Source: Mycolicibacterium rufum
Lineage (GTDB): Bacteria; Actinomycetota; Actinomycetes; Mycobacteriales; Mycobacteriaceae
Assembly (NCBI RefSeq): GCF_022374875.2
Contig: NZ_CP092427.2
Span: 186,001 to 250,000 of the forward strand
Direction of reading: 5' to 3'
Length of the DNA: 64,000 nucleotides
The position numbers and the translations under genes were made by a program. Positions 1 to 8,269 of the stretch are shown one piece after another. Position 1 is the stretch's first letter; every line of letters starts with the position of its first letter. A model generated the notes under the pieces. It searched no databases. It was given only the letters and a program-made list of their open reading frames with translations, and had not been told where the DNA came from.

Positions 1-984
1 CGGGAGTCCCCGCCCAAGAAGCAGGATCGCCTCGAGGTGCCCGCCCCGTACAAACCGCGCGAGGACGACATCGACGAGCAGGTCCGCCACGACCTCGACC
101 GGATGGAGCTGGACACCGTCGGCGCCGACGGGCCGCGCCTGTTCGCGGTCACGCCGGCCGAGGCCAAGCGGGCGCTGGCCCGGTTCATCGAGCACCGGCT
201 GCCGCTGTTCGGTCGCTACGAGGACGCCATGATGGGCGGCGACTGGGCGATGTCGCACTCGCTGCTGTCAGTGCCTCTCAATCTCGGGGTGCTCCATCCC
301 CTCGACGCCGTCGAAGCCGCGGAGCGGGCCTACCGCGACGACAAGGCCCCGCTGGCCGCGGTCGAGGGATTCATCCGGCAGATCCTCGGCTGGCGCGAGT
401 ACATGTGGCACCTGTACTGGCACTTCGGTCCCGATTACACCGACAAGAACGAGTTGAAGGCCCGCACCCCGCTGCCGCAGTGGTGGGCCGATCTCGACGC
501 CGACAACGTCACCGCGCAGTGCCTGCACCACGCTCTCAAAGGGGTCCGCGACCGCGGCTGGACTCACCACATCCAGCGGCTGATGATCCTGGGCAGCCAC
601 GCCCTGCAGCGCGGATACCGTCCCGACGAGCTCACCGAGTGGTTCGCCACCACCTACGTCGACGGCTTCCGGTGGGTGATGCCGACCAACGTCGTCGGCA
701 TGAGCCAGCACGCGGACGGCGGCCTGTTGGCCACGAAGCCGTACACCTCCGGCGGGGCGTACATCAACAAGATGAGCGACCACTGCGGGACGTGCGCCTA
801 CGACCCGAAGAAGCGCCTCGGCGAGGACGCGTGCCCGTTCACCGCCGGCTACTGGGCCTTCACGCACCGCCATCAGGATCTGCTGGCCAAGAACATGCGC
901 ACCCGGCGCGCGGTGTCGTCGATGGAACGCCTCGGCGACCTCGAGGCCGTCCTCGAGCAGGAGTCAGCGCGCGACCGGTTCTGA
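1..984 (+). CDS. Iron-sulfur cryptochrome/photolyase (PhrB/FeS-BCP family), 5' end missing
   Basis: The frame is open at the left edge, so this is the C-terminal 327 residues of a protein that is usually about 500 aa. It is the FAD-binding helical part of the bacterial (6-4) photolyase/cryptochrome family that carries a 4Fe-4S cluster. Four cysteines sit at codons 174, 262, 265 and 278 of the visible frame (AQCLHH, DHCGTC, EDACPF). Their spacing of 88, 3 and 13 matches the cluster ligands of Agrobacterium PhrB (Cys350/438/441/454). Other family motifs are HHIQRLMILG and MSQHADGG. Likely role: light-driven repair of UV (6-4) photoproducts or blue-light sensing. The 3' end overlaps the convergent TauE gene by 21 bp. 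Confidence 0.9.
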   Translation, partial: RESPPKKQDRLEVPAPYKPREDDIDEQVRHDLDRMELDTVGADGPRLFAVTPAEAKRALARFIEHRLPLFGRYEDAMMGGDWAMSHSLLSVPLNLGVLHPLDAVEAAERAYRDDKAPLAAVEGFIRQILGWREYMWHLYWHFGPDYTDKNELKARTPLPQWWADLDADNVTAQCLHHALKGVRDRGWTHHIQRLMILGSHALQRGYRPDELTEWFATTYVDGFRWVMPTNVVGMSQHADGGLLATKPYTSGGAYINKMSDHCGTCAYDPKKRLGEDACPFTAGYWAFTHRHQDLLAKNMRTRRAVSSMERLGDLEAVLEQESARDRF

Positions 985-1875
985 ACTGACGTCCGCGCTG
1001 ACCGGCGCGGTTCTCGGCGCCCGCGACACCCGCCACGCGTAGAACACCAGCGACGCCCAGGCCACCACGATCAGCGTGTAGATGGCGGTCGACCACGGCC
1101 ACCGGATGTCGAAGAAGTGCACCAGTTTCTGGCTGTTGGTCAGCACGATGACCCCGCCGACCGCGGTGCCCAGCAGCGCGGGGCTGATGCGGCTGACCAG
1201 CCAGGCGGCCAGCGGCGCGGCGAGCACGCCGCCCACCATCAGCCCGACCACCACCGGCCAGTTCTCCAGGAACTCGTGGCCGAGCCCGATCAGGAAGCCC
1301 ACCGACGCCGAGGCCGACACCAGGAACTCCGACGCGCTCACCGACCCGATCACGGTCCGCGGCGCGGTCTTGCCCTGCGACAGCAGGGTGCTGGTGGTCA
1401 CCGGTCCCCATCCGCCGCCGCCGGAGGCATCGATGAAGCCGCCGAAAAGACCCAGCGGCGCAAGGAATTTCACGCCGTGTCGGGTGCCTCTACCACCGAT
1501 CGCGATGGGAGTGCGCAGCGAGAAGCGCAGTAGCACGTAGATGCCGATCGCGACCAGGATCGCCGCCATCAGCGGCGCCGCGTGCTCGGTGGACAGCGAC
1601 GACAGCACCGTCGCTCCGAGGAACGCCCCGACCGCGCCGGGGACCCCGAGTTTGGCGACCAGCGGCCAGTCGATGTTCTTGAATCGCCAATGCGACAGCC
1701 CGGAGGCGAGCGTGGTGCCGACTTCGGCGAGGTGCACGGCCGCGCTGGCTTGCGCGGCTCCGACGCTGGAGAGCACCAGCAGGGTGGTGGCGGTGACGCC
1801 GAACGCCATGCCCAGTGCGCCGTCGACCAGTTGGGCGCCGACACCCACGAGCGTGAAGATCAGAAGCGAACGCAT
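964..1875 (-). CDS. TauE/SafE family sulfite/anion exporter (first copy)
   Basis: This 303-aa polytopic membrane protein starts with ATG and has the family's duplicated helical repeats. The N-terminal repeat reads GVGAQLVDGALGMAFG, followed by a glycine/alanine-rich helix pair, and the second half contains GGFIDASGGGGWGP. TauE/SafE proteins export sulfite, sulfoacetate or related anions across the cytoplasmic membrane; the substrate here cannot be told from sequence. A perfect palindrome lies 20-36 bp upstream of the start codon and could be an operator. The gene is transcribed alone, convergent with the photolyase. It is clearly different in sequence from the second TauE/SafE gene at 2074-2865. 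Confidence 0.88.
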   Translation of the reverse strand: MRSLLIFTLVGVGAQLVDGALGMAFGVTATTLLVLSSVGAAQASAAVHLAEVGTTLASGLSHWRFKNIDWPLVAKLGVPGAVGAFLGATVLSSLSTEHAAPLMAAILVAIGIYVLLRFSLRTPIAIGGRGTRHGVKFLAPLGLFGGFIDASGGGGWGPVTTSTLLSQGKTAPRTVIGSVSASEFLVSASASVGFLIGLGHEFLENWPVVVGLMVGGVLAAPLAAWLVSRISPALLGTAVGGVIVLTNSQKLVHFFDIRWPWSTAIYTLIVVAWASLVFYAWRVSRAPRTAPVSADVSSEPVAR

Positions 1876-1894
1876 GGTGGCCTTCTCGGAAGGT

Positions 1895-1911
1895 GGTCAC
1901 CGACGGTGACC
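1895..1911. promoter_or_regulatory. Perfect palindrome upstream of TauE gene, candidate operator
   Basis: GGTCACCG-A-CGGTGACC is an 8+1+8 perfect inverted repeat, 20-36 bp upstream of the ATG at 1875. The position and symmetry suit a dimeric repressor or activator. No regulator gene is adjacent, so the binding protein is unknown. Confidence 0.45.
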
Positions 1912-2073
1912 GAACGGATGGGTGCGCGTCAGGGACGCGGACAACACCATTCGTCGAAGGCGATCACTCGGCGCGACGGCCAGAAGGGTTCCAGAGCGGA
2001 CACGTCAGACGGTGCCGGCGCCATCAGCACGCCATCGACCATCGCACACCCCGTCCCCTCGGATCCGGTCAGC

Positions 2074-2865
2074 CTACACGGTCAACAGCCGGTAGAGCCC
2101 GATCAATCCCACCACCACGATGATCGCCCGCAGCGCGTTGGGTGAGAGTCGGCGGCCGTAGTGTGCGCCCAGGAACCCCCCGATCAGCGAGCCGATCGCG
2201 ATGAGCCCCGCCGCCGGCCAGCTGATCCGGTCGAACGCGACCGTGGTGTACGCGACCGCCGCCACGATGTTCACGATCAGCGACAGCAGGTTCTTCGCCG
2301 CGTTCATCCGCTGCATGTCCTCGGGCAGCAGCGCGCCCATCGCGGCGATCAGCAGGATGCCCTGGGCGGCGGTGAAGTAGCCGCCGTACACGCCGACCGC
2401 AAATGTCGCCGCCACCAGCGCCGTCATCCGCGCGGCGGAGACGTGGTCGGCCGAGCGCCCGGACGCCTCGGCGCGGCGCCGCGCCCACGCCTGGATCCGC
2501 GGCCCGATGACCACCAGCGCGAGCGCCAGCACCAGCAGCACCGGAACCACCGAGAGGAAGACCTTCTCGGGCAGGTGCAGCAGCAGCCAGGCCCCGCAGC
2601 CGGCGCCGACGAACGACGCCGGGATCTGCCAGCGCAACCGGTGCCACTGGCCCCGCAGTTCGCGGCGGTAGCCCCAGGTGCCCGACACGCCGCCGGCGAC
2701 CAGGCCGACGGCGTTGGACATCGTCGAGGTCACCGGCGGATAGCCCAGCGCCACCAGGGTGGGGAACGTGATGAGCGTGCCGGAGCCGACGAGCGCGTTG
2801 ATGGCGCCTGCGCCGACACCCGCGAGAGCGATGAGGATCATGTCGACGACGGGCACTCGGCTCAC
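2074..2865 (-). CDS. TauE/SafE family anion exporter (second copy)
   Basis: This 263-aa polytopic membrane protein has the TauE/SafE opening MILIALAGVGAGAINALVGSG, a helix-rich body and a second repeat near VYGGYFTAAQG. The GTG at 2865 follows the der stop codon by one base, so it is the last gene of the parA-scpAB-rluB-cmk-der run and is probably translationally coupled. An ATG at 2841, right before the first helix, is an alternative start. It should move a small anion (sulfite or an organosulfur compound in characterised relatives). In M. tuberculosis der is followed by different genes, so this exporter is a lineage-specific addition to the operon. Confidence 0.87.
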   Translation of the reverse strand: MSRVPVVDMILIALAGVGAGAINALVGSGTLITFPTLVALGYPPVTSTMSNAVGLVAGGVSGTWGYRRELRGQWHRLRWQIPASFVGAGCGAWLLLHLPEKVFLSVVPVLLVLALALVVIGPRIQAWARRRAEASGRSADHVSAARMTALVAATFAVGVYGGYFTAAQGILLIAAMGALLPEDMQRMNAAKNLLSLIVNIVAAVAYTTVAFDRISWPAAGLIAIGSLIGGFLGAHYGRRLSPNALRAIIVVVGLIGLYRLLTV

Positions 2866-2866
2866 C

Positions 2867-4276
2867 CTATCGGCGCTTGGCGCCTCTCTTTTCCCGCACC
2901 CTGACGTTGATGCGGATCGGGGTGCCCTCGAAGCCGAACGTCTCGCGCAACCGGCGTTCCAGGAACCGTCGGTAGCCGGCCTCCAGGAATCCGGAGGTGA
3001 ACAGCACGAAGGTCGGTGGGCGCGCGGTGGCTTGGGTGGCGAACAGGATGCGCGGCTGCTTGCCGCCGCGCACCGGCGGCGGCGTCGCGGCGACGACCTC
3101 TTTGAGGAAGGAGTTCAGCTGGCCGGTGGTGATCCGCTTGTCCCACGAGGCCAGCGCGGTCTCCAGGGCGGGCACCAGCTTCTGCACGGCCCGGCCCGTC
3201 ATGGCCGAGATGTTCACCCGCGGCGCCCACTGGATCTGCGCCAGCTGCAGGTCGATCTCGCGGTCCAGCAGATAGCGCCGGTCTTCGTCGACGAGGTCCC
3301 ACTTGTTGAACGCAAGCACCAGGGCGCGGCCCGCCTCGACCACCATCGACAGCACGCGCTGGTCCTGTTCGGTCAGCGGCTGGGAGGCGTCGACGAGCAC
3401 GATGGCCACCTCGGCGGCGTCGATGGCGCCGTGCGTGCGGACCGAGGCGTAGAACTCGTGGCCGCTGGCCTGGCCGACCTTGCGCCGCAGCCCGGCGGTG
3501 TCGACGAACCGCCAGAGCTTGCCGTCCATCTCGATGAGCGAGTCGACGGGGTCGACGGTGGTGCCGGCGACGTCGTGTACGACCGAGCGTTCATCACCGG
3601 AGAGGCGGTTGAGCAGCGAGGACTTGCCGACGTTCGGCTTGCCCACCAGCGCGACGCGGCGTGGTCCGCCACCGCTGCCGCCCGTTTCGGACACCTCGGG
3701 CAGCGCCTCGAGGACCGCGTCGAGCAGATCGGCCACCCCGCGGCCGTGCATCGCGCTGATCGGGTGCGGTTGGCCGAGGCCCAGGGACCACAGAGCGGCC
3801 GCGTCGGCTTCCCCGCGGTCGTTGTCGACCTTGTTCGCGGCCAGGAAGACGGGCTTGCCGGAGCGCTGCAGGATCTTGGCGGCGGCCTCGTCGGCGGCGG
3901 TGGCACCGACGACGGAGTCGACGACGAACACGATCGCGTCGGCGGTGCGCATCGCCACCGACGCCTGTTCGGCGACCAGCTGCTGCAGGCCCTTCGCGTC
4001 GGGCTCCCACCCGCCGGTGTCCTGCACGACGAACCGCCGGCCCGACCACGTCGCGTCGTAGGAGACCCGGTCGCGGGTGACGCCGGGGATGTCCTGCACG
4101 ACGGCTTCGCGTCGGCCGAGGATCCGGTTGACCAGCGTCGACTTGCCGACGTTGGGGCGTCCGACCACGGCGAGCACCGGCGGCGGGGCGGAGGCCTCCT
4201 CGATCGCTTCAGCGACCTCTTCGGCGCCCAGCTCCCAGTCGCCCTCGTCTTCCCACGTGCCGTCACCATCGCTCAT
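2867..4276 (-). CDS. der: Ribosome biogenesis GTPase Der (EngA)
   Basis: Der is a tandem GTPase that helps mature the 50S ribosomal subunit. Both G domains are complete. The first has GRPNVGKST (residues 39-47), DTGGW and NKVD; the second has [16 protein letters not shown] and NKWD. A KH-like C-terminal domain ends in a lysine/arginine-rich tail. An acidic N-terminal extension of about 33 residues precedes the first domain, as in other actinobacterial Der proteins. At 469 aa the length is normal for the group. The ATG at 4276 overlaps the cmk stop codon (ATGA). Confidence 0.97.
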   Translation of the reverse strand: MSDGDGTWEDEGDWELGAEEVAEAIEEASAPPPVLAVVGRPNVGKSTLVNRILGRREAVVQDIPGVTRDRVSYDATWSGRRFVVQDTGGWEPDAKGLQQLVAEQASVAMRTADAIVFVVDSVVGATAADEAAAKILQRSGKPVFLAANKVDNDRGEADAAALWSLGLGQPHPISAMHGRGVADLLDAVLEALPEVSETGGSGGGPRRVALVGKPNVGKSSLLNRLSGDERSVVHDVAGTTVDPVDSLIEMDGKLWRFVDTAGLRRKVGQASGHEFYASVRTHGAIDAAEVAIVLVDASQPLTEQDQRVLSMVVEAGRALVLAFNKWDLVDEDRRYLLDREIDLQLAQIQWAPRVNISAMTGRAVQKLVPALETALASWDKRITTGQLNSFLKEVVAATPPPVRGGKQPRILFATQATARPPTFVLFTSGFLEAGYRRFLERRLRETFGFEGTPIRINVRVREKRGAKRR

Positions 4277-4959
4277 CGGGTCGCACCGGCTTTCTGTTCG
4301 ACGAGGGCGGTGAGATGACCGATCACCTCGTCCTGGGTCATGTCGCTCGTGTCGACCACCACCGCGTCGTCGGCGGCGCGCAGCGGCGACACCGCCCGGG
4401 TGGAGTCGAGGTGGTCGCGGCGCTGGACGTCGGCGAGCACGCCGGCGTAGTCGTCGGGCAGGCCGGCGGCGACGTTCTGGTCGTTGCGCCGCCGGGCCCG
4501 CTCCTCGGCCGAGGCGGTCAGGAAGATCTTGACGTCCGCGTCGGGCAGCACGACGGTGCCGATGTCGCGGCCCTCGACGACGACGCGGCCGGGTCCGTCG
4601 GCGAGGGCGCGCTGCAGCGCGACCAGCCGGCTGCGCACCTCGGGTACCGCAGAGACCGCCGACACCGCCTTGGTGACGGCGTCGCCGCGGATCTCGGCGG
4701 ACACGTCCTCGCCGGCCAGGTACGACCGGTCCGCCGCCGGGTCGTGGCCGACGGACAGCTCGACGTCACCGACGGCCGCGCCGATCGCCGCGGGATCGTC
4801 GAGATCGACGCCGCGGCGCAGCACACTGAGCGTGACGATGCGGTACATCGCGCCGGTGTCCAGGTACCGGGCGCCCAGCGAAGTCGCCAAACCCCTTGCC
4901 ACCGTGGACTTCCCGGTGCCGGCCGGGCCGTCGATGGCGACCACCGTGGAACGGGTCAC
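4273..4959 (-). CDS. cmk: Cytidylate kinase
   Basis: CMP/dCMP kinase phosphorylates CMP and dCMP to the diphosphates and so feeds RNA, DNA and CDP-lipid synthesis. The P-loop GPAGTGKST is at residues 11-19. It is followed by the CMP-binding DTGAMYR motif, the EGRDIGTVV motif and the LID-region arginines (ARRRNDQ). At 228 aa it is of normal length. The start is GTG at 4959, overlapping the rluB stop (GTGA), and the stop overlaps the der start. The rluB-cmk-der order is the usual actinobacterial arrangement. Confidence 0.97.
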   Translation of the reverse strand: MTRSTVVAIDGPAGTGKSTVARGLATSLGARYLDTGAMYRIVTLSVLRRGVDLDDPAAIGAAVGDVELSVGHDPAADRSYLAGEDVSAEIRGDAVTKAVSAVSAVPEVRSRLVALQRALADGPGRVVVEGRDIGTVVLPDADVKIFLTASAEERARRRNDQNVAAGLPDDYAGVLADVQRRDHLDSTRAVSPLRAADDAVVVDTSDMTQDEVIGHLTALVEQKAGATR

Positions 4960-5699
4960 AAGCCCACCGCCGTGTACAAGTCGCCGATCTCCTTCTGGGT
5001 CAACACCCGGATGCTGCCCGGGCGCTGGTCGCCCAGCGTGACCTCACCGATGTCGGTGCGGACCAGCTCGCGCACCGGGAAGCCGACCTCGGCCAGCAAC
5101 CGGCGCACGATGTGCTTGCGCCCCTCGTGCAACGTCACCCGCACCAGCGACTTACCCGGCACCGTGTCCACGACCGCGAAGTCGTCGACGCGTACCGGAC
5201 CGTCCTCGAGGTCGATGCCCGCCCGCAGCTTCTTGCCCAGGCCGCGCGGAACCGCGCCCAGCACCGTCGCCAGATACGTCTTGGGCACCTCGTAGGACGG
5301 GTGCATGAGCCGGTGCGCGAGCTCGCCGTCGTTGGTCAGGATCAGCAGGCCCTCGGTGTCGGCGTCGAGACGCCCGACGTGGAAGAGCTTCTTGTTGCCG
5401 CGGACGCGGTGCTCGATCAGGTCGCCGACGCAGGGCCGGTTGCGGTCGTCGGACATCGTGGAGTGCATGCCGCGCGGTTTGTTGATCGCGAGGTAGACGC
5501 GGTCGTCGTCGACCGCGATCCGCGCGCCGTCCACCCGGATCACCGATGCCTGCGGGTCCACCCGGGTGCCCAGTTCGGTGACCAGCATGCCGTCGACCTC
5601 GACCCGGCCGTCACGGATCATCTTCTCCGCGACCCGCCGGGACGCGATTCCCGCCTGGGACAACACTTTCTGCAGTCGCACGCCGTCGTCGTCGGTCAT
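4956..5699 (-). CDS. rluB: 23S rRNA pseudouridine synthase, RluB/RsuA type
   Basis: This enzyme isomerises a uridine in rRNA to pseudouridine. An S4 RNA-binding domain at about residues 8-65 ([15 protein letters not shown]) is followed by the catalytic RsuA/RluB-type domain with the active-site aspartate in [11 protein letters not shown]. The motif LINKPRG is seen as AINKPRG. At 247 aa the length fits the RluB/RluE/RluF branch; which 23S position is modified is not certain from sequence alone. The ATG at 5699 lies 2 bp after the scpB stop. Confidence 0.92.
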   Translation of the reverse strand: MTDDDGVRLQKVLSQAGIASRRVAEKMIRDGRVEVDGMLVTELGTRVDPQASVIRVDGARIAVDDDRVYLAINKPRGMHSTMSDDRNRPCVGDLIEHRVRGNKKLFHVGRLDADTEGLLILTNDGELAHRLMHPSYEVPKTYLATVLGAVPRGLGKKLRAGIDLEDGPVRVDDFAVVDTVPGKSLVRVTLHEGRKHIVRRLLAEVGFPVRELVRTDIGEVTLGDQRPGSIRVLTQKEIGDLYTAVGL

Positions 5700-5701
5700 C
5701 G

Positions 5702-6439
5702 TCAGTCTCGATCCACGTCGAAGGAGGCCCCGGCCTGCGGGGTGGTTGTGCCGTTGAGCTTCATGAAACGTGGCTCTTCACTGAGGGTTTCGCTGAGGTC
5801 GTCGATGACGTCGACGTCGGGCAGCAACGGGGCGATATCGGGCAGGTCGGTCAGCGACGACAGACCCAGGCGTTCCAGGAACAGCTCGGTGGTGGCGAAG
5901 GTGACCGCGCCGGAGTCGGGATCGGTGCCGGCCTCGGTGATCAGTCCGCGGGCCAGCAGCGTGCGCATCACCGCGTCGACGTTGACCCCGCGCACCGCGC
6001 TGACCCGGGCCCGGGTCACCGGTTGGCGATAGGCGACGACGGCCAGGGTCTCCAGCGCGGCGCGCGTCAGCCGGGACCGCGCGCCATCGAGGAGGAGCTT
6101 CTCCACGTAGGGGGCGTAGCGGGCGCGGGTGTAGAGCCGCCAGCCGCCGCCGGCTTCGCGCAGGTCGATCCCGCTCGCCCGGGCGGCGAGGTCGGCGGTC
6201 AGCACGTGCAGGCGTTCGGCGATCCGGCCGGGCTGCTGGTCGGTGGCCGCGGCCAGCGCGTCGACCGGCACCGGTGTGTCGATCACCAGCAGCAGCGCCT
6301 CGAGCACCGCGTCGAGTTCGGCATCATCGAGTGCGTCGAGTTCGGCACCGGGCCCGGTGTCCGGCGCCGCATCCGGCGCCGCGTCCGGTTGGATGTCTTC
6401 GGGTAGCTCTTCTGTCATCGTCTTTCTGTCCCGCGTCAT
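5702..6439 (-). CDS. scpB: Segregation and condensation protein ScpB
   Basis: ScpB is the winged-helix kite subunit that binds ScpA in the SMC condensin complex, which organises and segregates the chromosome. The conserved core [10 protein letters not shown]...[22 protein letters not shown]...[34 protein letters not shown] is unmistakable. The start chosen is ATG at 6439 because it overlaps the scpA stop (ATGA); ATG at 6418 is an alternative. The first 30 or so residues are acidic and low complexity (repeats of [13 protein letters not shown]), which is unlike shorter homologues and probably disordered. Confidence 0.94.
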   Translation of the reverse strand: [245 protein letters not shown]

Positions 6440-7257
6440 TCGGCGTCCGCGGTCGCCAGCTGCTCGCTGTCGGGCCGCTCCCCTGTCCACGAAATCTGGA
6501 GCACACCAAGCGGTTCTGACTGGTCGAATGCTACCGCCCGCGCTCGATACAGTTCGAGCAGCGCCAGGAAGCGGCCGACGATCTCCATCGGCATCCGGCA
6601 GTCCGCCACCAGGTCGCCGAACGAGGCCCAGTGCCCGATCCCCCGGTCCTCGAGCATCGACATCAGGTTGGCGGCCTGTTCGGGCACCGACACCGGCACC
6701 TGGTGGAGATGGTCGGTGCCGATGGTCGGCACCGGCCGTGGCGTGAACGCCGCGGCCGCGATCTCGGCGAATCGCGCGGCGTCGACACCCAGCATCACCT
6801 CCGGCAGCAGCTCGGAGTAGCGGTCCTCCAGCGCCACCGCCCGCGGGTAGCTGCGCATCGCGGCGGATTCCAGCTCGGCGAACATCTCCGCGACGTGTTT
6901 GAACGCGCGGTACTGCAGCAGCCGGGCGAACAGCAGGTCGCGCACCTCCAGCAGCGCCAGGTCGTCCTCGTCGTGCACATCGCCGGCGGGCAGCAGCCGG
7001 GCCGCTTTCAGGTCCAGCAGGGTGGCGGCGACCGCCAGGAACGAGGTGGTCTCGTCGAGGCCGAGCCGGCTGCCGATCTCCTTGGTGTAGGCGATGAACT
7101 CGTCGGTGACCTGGTGCAGTGCCACCTCGGTGACGTCGAGCCGGTGGGCGAAGATCAGCTGCAGCAGCAGATCGAACGGACCCTCGAAATTGCTCAGCCG
7201 GACCTGGAAACCGGTCGGTGTGTCGGCGGACTGGGCGGGATCCGGGAGCCCGCTCAC
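6436..7257 (-). CDS. scpA: Segregation and condensation protein ScpA
   Basis: ScpA is the kleisin that bridges the two SMC heads. The diagnostic N-terminal motif FQVRLSNFEGPFDLLLQLI (about residues 18-36) is present, together with the helical N-terminal SMC-binding domain and a C-terminal winged helix. At 273 aa it is of normal length. The start is GTG at 7257, overlapping the stop of the parA-like gene (GTGA). The overlap with scpB suggests that kleisin and kite are made in fixed proportion. Confidence 0.94.
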   Translation of the reverse strand: MSGLPDPAQSADTPTGFQVRLSNFEGPFDLLLQLIFAHRLDVTEVALHQVTDEFIAYTKEIGSRLGLDETTSFLAVAATLLDLKAARLLPAGDVHDEDDLALLEVRDLLFARLLQYRAFKHVAEMFAELESAAMRSYPRAVALEDRYSELLPEVMLGVDAARFAEIAAAAFTPRPVPTIGTDHLHQVPVSVPEQAANLMSMLEDRGIGHWASFGDLVADCRMPMEIVGRFLALLELYRARAVAFDQSEPLGVLQISWTGERPDSEQLATADAE

Positions 7258-8126
7258 GCGCCGAACCGGTGGATGACCTCGCGCGCCAGCGACCGATACG
7301 CTTCCGCGCCAGCCGATTTCGGCGCCCAGGTGGTGATCGGTTCGCCGGCCACGCTGGTCTCCGGGAAACGCACGGTGCGGGTGATCACGGTGTCGAACAC
7401 CAGATCGCCGAAGCGTTCCACGACCCGGGCCATCACCTCGCGGGAGTTCACGGTGCGCGGGTCGTAGCGGGTGATCAGGATGCCGCTGATCGACAGTTTC
7501 GGGTTGAGCCGGTCGTGCACCTTCTCGACGGTGTCGGTGAGCAGCGCCAGCCCACGCAGCGAGAAGTACTCACACTCGGTCGGGATGATCACGCCGTCGC
7601 TGCACGCCAACCCGTTGACGGTCAGCAGACCGAGGGACGGCTGGCAGTCGATCAGCACGTAGTCGTAGCGGTCCAGCACCGGGTACAGCGCACGTGCCAG
7701 GGACTGTTCCCGGCCCACCTCGTTGACCAGCTGAATCTCGGCCGCCGACAGGTCGATGTTGCTGGGCACCAGGTCCAGCCCCGGCACGCGGGTGGTGATC
7801 AGCACCTGGTCGATCGACACCCGCGGCTCCACCAGCAGGTTGTAGACCGTGTTCTCCAGCTCGTAGTGCGGCACGCCGAGGCCCGCCGACAGCGCACCCT
7901 GTGGGTCGAGGTCGACGAGCAGGACGCGACGGCCGTACTCGGCCAGGCTGGCGCCGAGGTTGATCGTCGAGGTGGTCTTGCCCACCCCGCCCTTCTGGTT
8001 GCACATCGCGATGACCTTGGCCGGGCCGTGGGAGCTGCGCGGCGCGGGATCGGGGATGTGGCGGGGAAGGCGGCCGGTCAGGCCAGGTGTGGGTTCGGGG
8101 TCGACGCCGCCCGTGTCGTCGCTCAT
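7254..8126 (-). CDS. ParA/Soj-family chromosome partitioning ATPase (Rv1708 type)
   Basis: This is a deviant Walker A ATPase with the signature KGGVGKTT at residues 45-52, then LLVDLDPQG and LIDCQPSLG. It has an N-terminal tail of about 35 residues rich in proline. The genome-wide segregation ParA of mycobacteria lies near the origin beside parB. This copy sits with scpA and scpB and matches the second ParA-like protein, Rv1708, so a role in nucleoid organisation together with SMC is inferred. The ATG at 8126 is preferred to 8150 because a short upstream ORF ends in ATGA exactly over it. The ATG at 8150 has only an AAGG directly abutting it. Confidence 0.9.
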   Translation of the reverse strand: MSDDTGGVDPEPTPGLTGRLPRHIPDPAPRSSHGPAKVIAMCNQKGGVGKTTSTINLGASLAEYGRRVLLVDLDPQGALSAGLGVPHYELENTVYNLLVEPRVSIDQVLITTRVPGLDLVPSNIDLSAAEIQLVNEVGREQSLARALYPVLDRYDYVLIDCQPSLGLLTVNGLACSDGVIIPTECEYFSLRGLALLTDTVEKVHDRLNPKLSISGILITRYDPRTVNSREVMARVVERFGDLVFDTVITRTVRFPETSVAGEPITTWAPKSAGAEAYRSLAREVIHRFGA

Positions 8127-8170
8127 ACCGGACCGTCGCTGGTCAGGCATCCTTCGGGCGTGGCGGACAT
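8123..8170 (-). CDS. Candidate 15-codon leaderless upstream ORF, coupled to the parA-like gene
   Basis: An ATG at 8170 opens a 15-residue frame, MSATPEGCLTSDGPV. Its TGA overlaps the ATG of the parA-like gene (ATGA at 8123-8126). A TANNNT box, TAAACT on the minus strand at 8183-8178, lies 7 bp before this ATG. Transcription would then begin at or next to the A of ATG and give a leaderless message, a start type common in mycobacteria. No Shine-Dalgarno sequence fits the parA start well, so re-initiation from this small ORF could drive the whole scp operon. This is inferred from sequence alone; no homologue is claimed. Confidence 0.45.
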   Translation of the reverse strand: MSATPEGCLTSDGPV

Positions 8171-8177
8171 CGCGGCA

Positions 8178-8183
8178 AGTTTA
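8178..8183 (-). promoter_or_regulatory. Probable -10 box of the parA-scpAB-rluB-cmk-der operon
   Basis: The minus strand reads TAAACT, a good fit to the mycobacterial SigA -10 pattern TANNNT. It is followed by 7 bp and an ATG. No convincing -35 is seen. Confidence 0.45.
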
Positions 8184-8256
8184 ACGGTGAGCATCGCGCT
8201 GGTGAGGCAGACCCGCAGGCTCGCATCCGGGGAATGTCGTCGTGGGTGCGGGTTCG

Positions 8257-8262
8257 TAGGCT
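8257..8262 (+). promoter_or_regulatory. Probable -10 box of the O-methyltransferase gene (leaderless)
   Basis: TAGGCT fits TANNNT and is followed by 7 bp and then the ATG at 8270, so the transcript would start at or beside the start codon. Confidence 0.45.
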
Positions 8263-8269
8263 GGACGCC

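Noticed and set aside
1876..2073. A gene between the two TauE genes
   Set aside because: Frames here are short, overlap the palindrome and have no motif or ribosome-binding site.
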